NCBI GenBank assembly: GCA_017744515.1
Contig: JAGIBF010000025.1
Location: 16,555-80,554, forward strand
DNA: 64,000 nt
From: Niastella sp.
Lineage (GTDB): Bacteria; Bacteroidota; Bacteroidia; Chitinophagales; Chitinophagaceae
Direction: 5' to 3'
Shown piece by piece: positions 58,430 to 64,000 of this stretch; positions within the stretch are counted from its first letter, which is position 1; each line of letters opens with the position of its first letter. The position numbers and the translations under genes are program-made. Below the pieces are notes generated by a model. It made no database searches. It saw only the letters and a program-made list of their open reading frames with translations, and was not told the DNA's origin.

Positions 58430-59167
58430 TCAGAAACTCCACACAGGATTTTTTACATCATGGTAAAACAGGAACGTCCATTTTTCTTCCTCGCCTTGCT
58501 TCCACCATTGCTGCCGTAGTTCCATGCACTTTTTTCCGTCGTAATCGTACTTTGCTACGAAACGGCTGCGCATTTGCTGCAGCTGCGGCGCATCATCGCC
58601 TCCGAAGAATACTTTTTCGCCCCCATCTACGATCCAATACACTTGGTGCCATGGACTATGGGCTGCTGTTACTTCGTATTTGATGTAGCTATCGATCACA
58701 CCGTTGCCATCCAGCCAGGTAACCTGTGGTGAATTGCGCAGTGCTTCCAGTTCTTCGGGTATATAAGAGGGAAAGCCTTTCTCAAAGGCAAATTCAAATT
58801 CCTTGCGTTGTACGTAGTAAGTGGCTTTGGGAAAGCTCAACTGGCCTGACGTGAGATCGGGGTTGCTGATGCCGCCTGCATGGTCTTTGTGCAGGTGTGT
58901 CATTAATACTTTGGTGACTTCCGAGGGGTTGATGCCGTTGTTGATGAGGTTTTCGTGGAGTTGCAACCTGCCTTCCGGCGTTTTGAAGCCAAGACCGGTA
59001 TCCAGCAGCAGCACGTCTTCGGAAGTAATGACCACAAAAGGTTGTACTTCTACCAGCAAACTACCTGTGGGCCTTTCCTGGAGCTCATCGGTGGAGGTAT
59101 CAAAGGGAACGAACAGCTTTGTTTTGTCGATCGTGAAAGTGCCTTCGCTTAACGGAATAATTTTCAT
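58430..59167 (-). CDS. MBL-fold metallo-hydrolase
   Basis: 245 residues, no signal peptide. The metal site is complete: His91, His93, Asp95 and His96 in 'THLHKDHAGG', a later His in 'AAHSPWHQVYW' and Asp/His positions near 'FFGGDDAPQ'. 'EDVLLLDTGLGF' begins the fold. The overall pattern resembles AHL-lactonase- or hydrolase-type MBL proteins; the substrate is unknown. It stands alone, 66 bases after rodA on the same strand. Confidence 0.9.
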   Translation of the reverse strand: MKIIPLSEGTFTIDKTKLFVPFDTSTDELQERPTGSLLVEVQPFVVITSEDVLLLDTGLGFKTPEGRLQLHENLINNGINPSEVTKVLMTHLHKDHAGGISNPDLTSGQLSFPKATYYVQRKEFEFAFEKGFPSYIPEELEALRNSPQVTWLDGNGVIDSYIKYEVTAAHSPWHQVYWIVDGGEKVFFGGDDAPQLQQMRSRFVAKYDYDGKKCMELRQQWWKQGEEEKWTFLFYHDVKNPVWSF

Positions 59168-59233
59168 GCTGCAAAATTGCGGGTATTTTCTTTACCGCAA
59201 CAGCATTAAAACAGGCCTCCCGCTTGTATTGTT

Positions 59234-60571
59234 TTAGCGGAGCACCATCTGCCGGTCGGCATCCAGCCGTATCAATATGAACAGCATGGTAGAGAAGGTG
59301 AGGAGTGAAGTTCCACCATAGCTGATGAAGGGTAAAGGGATACCGATCACGGGCGCCAGACCAATGGTCATACAAACATTGATGGCGATATGGAAGAAGA
59401 AGACGGATGCAACGCCATAGGCATAGCAGCGGCTGAAAACGCTTCGCTGCCTTTCTGCAATGTTTACGATCCGCAACAGGAGAAACAGGTAAATGCCCAA
59501 CACCAGGGAGCTGCCGAGGAAGCCGAAGCCTTCTCCGATGGTGCAGAAGATAAAGTCGGTACGTTGCTCGGGCACGAAGTCAAAACGTGTTTGGGTACCC
59601 TTCAATAACCCCTTTCCGCTGAAACCGCCTGAACCAATGGCGATCTTGCTCTGCCGCACGTTGTAGTCGACATCCTTCTTGGTGGTGGCAACAGGCTCTT
59701 CGCCTTCTACGGTGTTGAGCCTGGCATAAGGATTCTCTTTACCAATAAGGGAGAATATACGTTCCACCTGATGCTTTTGTAGCACTTTGGTGAAGAGAAA
59801 AGGCACAACAAATACAATGGTGATGATGCTTAGCCCCCAGACGACGGCCACGGAAAGCAGCAACCTCCTTCTGCGTTTGATCTGTTTACGCATGAGGTAG
59901 ATCATCGTTACTGCGATAGCCGAAAGAACCAGCGCCAGGATGAATTTATCTACCAGCAAGGTGGCTACTACCAACACGCCAACAGAAAATCCGATGATGA
60001 GGTAGCCAGCCGGAAAGCCTTCCCGGAACATAACGAGGAAGAAGGCAAAGAATACAAGGGCCAATCCCGTTTCCTTTTGTGCGATGGTGATGGCTGCCGG
60101 TGCTAATATGATAGCCGAAGCGATCAGGTGCGAACGGGGTGCCGTGAAATCTGTTTCTACCCGGGAAAGATACTTGGCCAATGCCAGGTTTACGAATATT
60201 TTACACATCTCAGCGGGCTGAAGGTTGAACCCTCCAAGACGGATGATGGACTCTGTCCCTTTTACCTCCGTGTGAAAGGGGAATACCAGCAGGAGCATGA
60301 AGATGCCTACTGCATACCATATATTGGCTGTGGCAGTAAAGAATTTACTATCGGTGAGTAAGATGAACAGGCCCAATATGATGGAGCCTATGAAAAAATA
60401 GAACTGTTTGCTATAGTCTGTCTTAAACCCAATGAAGCTTTGAATCACATTTTCTCCCTCCCGGTAGGTAACGGAAAATATGCTCAGTAAGCCAATGGCC
60501 ACCAGAGCGAGGTAGAGCCAGATCAGTACCCAGTCAACACCTTTTGATATAGCAGGATTTCTTTGGCTCAT
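59234..60571 (-). CDS. rodA: Rod-shape peptidoglycan glycosyltransferase RodA
   Basis: 445 residues, about ten membrane helices. SEDS family motifs: 'IRLGGFNLQPAEMCKIFVNLALAKY', split as the conserved 'Q-P-[AS]-E' region, 'ALVFFAFFLVMF', and 'IGLAPVIGIPLPFISYGGTSLL' near the end. RodA polymerises glycan strands with PBP2 during elongation. A large loop with 'NPYARLNTVEGEE' follows helix 6. It lies 6 bases after mrdA and is the last gene of the rod-shape operon. Confidence 0.95.
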   Translation of the reverse strand: MSQRNPAISKGVDWVLIWLYLALVAIGLLSIFSVTYREGENVIQSFIGFKTDYSKQFYFFIGSIILGLFILLTDSKFFTATANIWYAVGIFMLLLVFPFHTEVKGTESIIRLGGFNLQPAEMCKIFVNLALAKYLSRVETDFTAPRSHLIASAIILAPAAITIAQKETGLALVFFAFFLVMFREGFPAGYLIIGFSVGVLVVATLLVDKFILALVLSAIAVTMIYLMRKQIKRRRRLLLSVAVVWGLSIITIVFVVPFLFTKVLQKHQVERIFSLIGKENPYARLNTVEGEEPVATTKKDVDYNVRQSKIAIGSGGFSGKGLLKGTQTRFDFVPEQRTDFIFCTIGEGFGFLGSSLVLGIYLFLLLRIVNIAERQRSVFSRCYAYGVASVFFFHIAINVCMTIGLAPVIGIPLPFISYGGTSLLTFSTMLFILIRLDADRQMVLR

Positions 60572-60577
60572 ACCGGT

Positions 60578-62644
60578 TTAAGCAAGGATATTTTTGTTCA
60601 TGAATAATTTAGGATCTGGTACCACAAATGCATGCCTTGTTTTCCCTTCTTTAGACCGGGGAAAAGGTGGTCTGGTACGCTCCCGGTTGAATTTCCGGAT
60701 CGCAGAGCTGTCTTTATACCTGTTCAGCCAGTTCTGTGCCCTGGCCGAATCTTCGATGTATTGCAGGTAAGGAATGTAAGAAGGCAGCAGGCTGGAACCG
60801 GCAATTCTGTCTACTTCTTTTAATCGCTCGGCAGGGAGGCTGTCTTTCAGGTACCTTTCCATCATGAGGCCTGCGATAGGGGCAGCCCAGGTATTACCAA
60901 AGCCGCTATTTTCAACGATTACAGCTAATGCTATTTGAGGGTTTTCCCTTGGCGCGAAACATACGAATACAGAGTTATCGTCGAGCTTGATCCTTTTTCC
61001 TTGTATGATACGGAACTTTTCAGCAGTACCTGTTTTTCCGCAAACGTTGATGCCGGGTATCTTGGCGCGTGAGGAAGTTCCATCGATCACCTGTTGCATG
61101 CCCCTGTGCACAGCTTCATAAGCGTCGTCGGATATCCGGGTCAGCACTTCGTGTTTTTGCTTGAACTTGTTCAGCAAGGTATCGGAGGCTGATTGCCCGT
61201 CTATCTGTTGTACAAAGTGGGGCGTATAATAAAAACCTTTATTGGCAACGATACACATCGCGTTGGCCAACTGCAGGGGGGTAGCATTCATCATGTCCTG
61301 TCCAATGCCCAGCGTAAGGTTGGTGCAGGAGTTCCAGGAGCCGCGATAAATAGTATTGTAACGGCTGGTATCCGGAATGAGGCCGGGTGCTTCACTGGTA
61401 AGGTCTACACCGGTACGTTGACCGAGACCGAATGCATTGAGGTACTCTCTCCACTTTTCATATCCTTTCTTCACGCCCCTGAATTCAGGATTGTCCACTG
61501 CATTGCGGTATACCTGCACAAAGTAGGAGTTACAAGAGTTGGCAATAGCCAGAGTGAGGTTGGCAGCGTGGCCCGGATTGCTGTGGGTACAGGCAGGCTT
61601 GCCGTGTCCACAACCAAAATACCTGCCTCCGCAAGGATATCCATAAGAAGGAGTGATTACACCCTCATCCAGCGCTACCAGTGCACCCAACGGCTTGAAG
61701 GTAGATCCTGGTTCATAGTTGCCTTGTATAGCCCTGTTGAGGAGCGGACCTGCTACATCAAGTGTAAGCTGGCCATAATTCTTTTGCTTATTGGGACCAG
61801 TAAGGCTGTTGGGATCGTAGTTGGGACCGGAAGCCATAGCCAGGATACCTCCTGTTTTAGGATCGAGGGCTACGATAGCGCCTACTTTGTTGTTGATGAG
61901 TTTCTCGGCCAGCTGCTGCAGGTCCATGTCGATATAGGTGCGCAGGTTGCGTCCTGCAATGGCAGCAGTATCGCGCCGGCCGTTCTCGTAGCTGCCCACG
62001 AGGCGGTTGCGGTTGTCCTTGATCATGTATTGCACCCCACGCTGGCCCATGAGCACCGACTCGTAATAGGACTCCAATCCGCTGCGGCCTACGTAGTCAC
62101 CCATCCTGTAAAAGCCACGTGAGCGTTTAATGATGGAAGAGTCTGCTTCTCCGATATATCCTAAGATGTGTGCTGCTGCATTGAAAGGATATACGCGTAC
62201 AGGACGTTCTACCAGCGCAAAGCCGGGGAATTTCCAGATATTCTCATCGAGACGGGCATGTAGTTCGGGTGTCAGCAGATCCTCAAAGATAGAAGGGCGG
62301 TAAGGGCCATTCTTGAAGCGTGCTTCCAGCATGCGCTTCCGGTATTCTGTCGTATCGATGCCAAGTATATCGCAAAGACTGAAAGTATCGGTATGTTTTG
62401 ATTCGTTGGGTGTCACCACCAGATCATACATGATGGTGTTGTTGAGGATGGCTCTGTTCTTACGATCGAAGATGATACCGCGGTCGGGATAACGTACTTT
62501 GGGAAACACGGCATTGTCCATGGCAAGTTGTTCGTATTTGCCGGAGATCACCTGCAGGTTTAACAGCTGTACCAATATAATGAAGAATATTCCCAGGAAG
62601 ATGAGCCGGATAATATTACTGCGCGATTGGTTAAATAGAGCCAT
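60578..62644 (-). CDS. mrdA: Penicillin-binding protein 2 (PBP2)
   Basis: 688 residues. N-terminal membrane helix ('IIRLIFLGIFFIILVQLLNL'), PBP dimerisation domain ('RYPDRGIIFDRKNRAIL'), and transpeptidase domain with the catalytic S-x-x-K at Ser314-Lys317 ('YEPGSTFKPLGALVAL'), S-x-N in 'ANSCNSYFVQ', and K-T-G in 'VCGKTGTAEKF'. It cross-links peptidoglycan during elongation. It sits between mreD and rodA, the standard order. Ends with a basic tail. Confidence 0.96.
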   Translation of the reverse strand: MALFNQSRSNIIRLIFLGIFFIILVQLLNLQVISGKYEQLAMDNAVFPKVRYPDRGIIFDRKNRAILNNTIMYDLVVTPNESKHTDTFSLCDILGIDTTEYRKRMLEARFKNGPYRPSIFEDLLTPELHARLDENIWKFPGFALVERPVRVYPFNAAAHILGYIGEADSSIIKRSRGFYRMGDYVGRSGLESYYESVLMGQRGVQYMIKDNRNRLVGSYENGRRDTAAIAGRNLRTYIDMDLQQLAEKLINNKVGAIVALDPKTGGILAMASGPNYDPNSLTGPNKQKNYGQLTLDVAGPLLNRAIQGNYEPGSTFKPLGALVALDEGVITPSYGYPCGGRYFGCGHGKPACTHSNPGHAANLTLAIANSCNSYFVQVYRNAVDNPEFRGVKKGYEKWREYLNAFGLGQRTGVDLTSEAPGLIPDTSRYNTIYRGSWNSCTNLTLGIGQDMMNATPLQLANAMCIVANKGFYYTPHFVQQIDGQSASDTLLNKFKQKHEVLTRISDDAYEAVHRGMQQVIDGTSSRAKIPGINVCGKTGTAEKFRIIQGKRIKLDDNSVFVCFAPRENPQIALAVIVENSGFGNTWAAPIAGLMMERYLKDSLPAERLKEVDRIAGSSLLPSYIPYLQYIEDSARAQNWLNRYKDSSAIRKFNRERTRPPFPRSKEGKTRHAFVVPDPKLFMNKNILA

Positions 62645-62714
62645 AGGACTGTGTACAAGATTCTTAGATCAATGTACAAATTAAGTGTGAGTATTTGTAT
62701 TAATTGTTGTTTCC

Positions 62715-63248
62715 CTAAGCAGTATTGGTCCTGAATTTTTCTTTACGGTAAAAGAGCAATTCGGTGATCAATATTAACAATAAACTAATGCCGGTTGTTG
62801 CAAGCACTTTGCCCAGGAAAAACCAGAATGAGCCGAAATTGAGCCATTCGAGGAATACCAGGTAAGTATTGTGGAGCAACGTTAAGATAAGGATGTAAGT
62901 AGCGTAGGGCGCCAATCCCATACTGGTGATGGAAGGCGATTTATAGTTTTGCTCAGCGCCTTCCTGTGGGATAAGAATGTTGATGAGGAAAGGGCGTAAA
63001 TAAGCTATTAAAACGCAGGGGGCAGCATGCAAACCAGGGTGGTTGGTAAAAAAGTCCAGGGTAAGTCCAAACAGAAACCCTACCAGGGTGAGGGTGCCAC
63101 GGGAAATACGGAATGGCAGCCACAGAATGTACAGGAAATAGATGTAGGGTACTATAAAGCGATGTAATGGTGGTATCTCGAATAACACATACACCTGTAT
63201 AAAGATGAATATGGCGAACCGGATAATATTTTTAACGAGATCACTCAT
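62715..63248 (-). CDS. mreD: Rod-shape-determining protein MreD
   Basis: 177 residues, about five membrane helices ('FAIFIFIQVYVLFEIPPLH', 'FIVPYIYFLYILWLPF', 'TLVGFLFGLTLDFFTNHPGLHAAPCVLIAYLRPF' in two). Small, hydrophobic, and placed between mreC and mrdA, as expected for MreD, which links MreC to the elongation machinery. Its start overlaps the mreC stop by 8 bases. Confidence 0.92.
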   Translation of the reverse strand: MSDLVKNIIRFAIFIFIQVYVLFEIPPLHRFIVPYIYFLYILWLPFRISRGTLTLVGFLFGLTLDFFTNHPGLHAAPCVLIAYLRPFLINILIPQEGAEQNYKSPSITSMGLAPYATYILILTLLHNTYLVFLEWLNFGSFWFFLGKVLATTGISLLLILITELLFYRKEKFRTNTA

Positions 63249-64000
63249 TGGTTTTAATAGCCTCCTCCAGCTTTTTTTGTTCTTCCTTCTGCAGGTTCTC
63301 TATTACAGTTACATGCTCCAGGTTATAGAAGTCGGTAGCTGTTTTCAGTTTAAGCGTATAGAAGTTACTGCTCTTGTCGTCCATGATCTCGGCCACGGTT
63401 CCTATCATGATGCCTTGTGGAAAGCGGCTGGAATACTGGCTGGTAACGATCGTATCTCCTTTATTGACCACTATGCTCTTAGGCAGGTTGATCATGGTAA
63501 AGTACCTGGGGTCTTTTCCATCCCACAACACCTGGCCTGTCTCAACGCTCTTTTTCAACCGGGCGCTTTGACGGCTTTGGTTATTGAGCATGCTCATCAC
63601 GATGGCAAAGTCCTTGCTGGTGTAGATGACGGCGCCGGCAATACCAGTGGGGCTGATGACACCCATATCTTTTTTGATACCCTGGGCTTCTCCGCGGTGA
63701 ATAGTGAAATAGTTGTTCTGGAAGTTGGTGGAGTTATTGACCACCTTGGCTGTGCGGTACAGGTACTTGCGATACTTTGCCAGGCTATCGTAGTTGGCGG
63801 AATCGGTGATCACACGCTGGGTGCTATCGGGTGCGTCGTAGTTCTGGCGTAGCTGGTTGCGCAACTGTTCATTTTCCATCACCAGCGCTTCGTTGGCCTT
63901 CTTGAGCTTGAAGTAATACTCTACGTTGTTGTATTTCTCATTGATGCGGCCTGTTACCTGGTTGGCCACACCCATGAAGGCAGCTTCATGGAAGCGGTTG
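63241..64000 (-). CDS. mreC: Rod-shape-determining protein MreC, N-terminus outside window
   Basis: The frame is open to the window end (N-R-F-H-E-A-A-F precedes the first visible Met), so the gene is cut at its N-terminus, losing the cytoplasmic tail and membrane helix. Visible are the periplasmic coiled coil ('VEYYFKLKKANEALVMENEQL') and the two beta-barrel domains of MreC ('GVISPTGIAGAVIYTSKDFA', 'IVNKGDTIVTSQYSSRFPQGIMIG'). MreC is a scaffold of the elongasome that activates PBP2. MreB would be expected just upstream, beyond the window. Confidence 0.93.
   Translation of the reverse strand, partial: NRFHEAAFMGVANQVTGRINEKYNNVEYYFKLKKANEALVMENEQLRNQLRQNYDAPDSTQRVITDSANYDSLAKYRKYLYRTAKVVNNSTNFQNNYFTIHRGEAQGIKKDMGVISPTGIAGAVIYTSKDFAIVMSMLNNQSRQSARLKKSVETGQVLWDGKDPRYFTMINLPKSIVVNKGDTIVTSQYSSRFPQGIMIGTVAEIMDDKSSNFYTLKLKTATDFYNLEHVTVIENLQKEEQKKLEEAIKTNE

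Noticed and set aside
58280..58519. 79-codon plus-strand frame after gldN
   Set aside because: It spans a terminator-like hairpin and the 3' end of the MBL gene, and shows no leader or domain.
61193..62122. 309-codon plus-strand frame
   Set aside because: Antisense to the PBP2 gene, which has all three catalytic motifs.
63205..63852. 215-codon plus-strand frame
   Set aside because: Antisense to mreC; no recognisable domain.
1..64000. CRISPR array, insertion sequence, prophage or integron
   Set aside because: No regularly spaced direct repeats, transposase, integrase or cas-like proteins were seen on either strand.

Overview
The window reads as chromosome of a member of the Bacteroidota, most likely the family Chitinophagaceae. 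The signs are a complete gldK-gldL-gldM-gldN gliding/type IX secretion operon, a secreted protein with a C-terminal T9SS sorting domain, several TonB-dependent receptors, families largely confined to this phylum (DUF4249, DUF4271, DUF6580, DUF6265), start codons without Shine-Dalgarno sequences, and promoters of the TTG-N17-23-TAnnTTTG type. No insertion sequence, prophage, CRISPR array or rRNA was seen. Intergenic regions are short and often end in strong hairpin terminators.

Layout. 0-5.4 kb: a GNAT acetyltransferase cut by the window edge, then a split KdpD potassium-sensing system (KdpD/USP protein plus a separate HAMP-PAS histidine kinase), then a small secreted protein and an outer-membrane beta-barrel protein. 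5.5-8.9 kb: an AraC-type regulator, a DUF6265 protein and a T9SS-exported protein rich in calcium-type Asp repeats, whose promoter is flanked by two copies of a palindrome. 9.0-16.1 kb, minus strand: a four-gene envelope operon (small secreted protein, STN-containing TonB receptor, DUF4249 lipoprotein, MG2/plug-like protein). 16.3-26.1 kb: a DUF5009 membrane protein, an M28 peptidase, an alpha/beta hydrolase - oxalate decarboxylase - YoaK operon, an ECF sigma factor with a membrane partner, a TPR histidine kinase and tRNA-Arg(CCG).

26.1-34.8 kb, minus strand: a cobalamin salvage operon headed by a promoter and a clear cobalamin riboswitch. In order it encodes a BtuB-like receptor, a DUF6580 membrane protein, a BtuF-like binding protein without signal peptide, a cysteine-rich CWC protein, CobU, a DUF71/Dph6-like ATPase, CobT, CobS and CobC. 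It can complete the nucleotide loop of imported corrinoids, but no corrin-ring genes, BtuCD or adenosyltransferase are present here. 35-45.8 kb: a second TonB receptor, divergent from an APC permease plus Cys/Met-metabolism PLP enzyme; a TolC + HlyD efflux pair; gpsA; a methyltransferase; and a PKD/DNRLRE lipoprotein.

45.9-58.1 kb: hemW, an Omp85-family protein, DUF4271 plus a HemD-like protein, a YyaL-type thioredoxin-domain protein, and the gldKLMN operon with a well-formed promoter and terminator. 58.4-64 kb, minus strand: an MBL-fold hydrolase and the rod-shape operon mreC (cut by the window end), mreD, mrdA, rodA.

The most interesting parts are the B12 operon with its accessory proteins, the four-gene TonB/DUF4249/MG2 operon, the ECF sigma factor with its fused-looking membrane partner, and the duplicated operator-like palindrome at the T9SS cargo promoter. 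All family names come from recognition of sequence motifs, not from searches.
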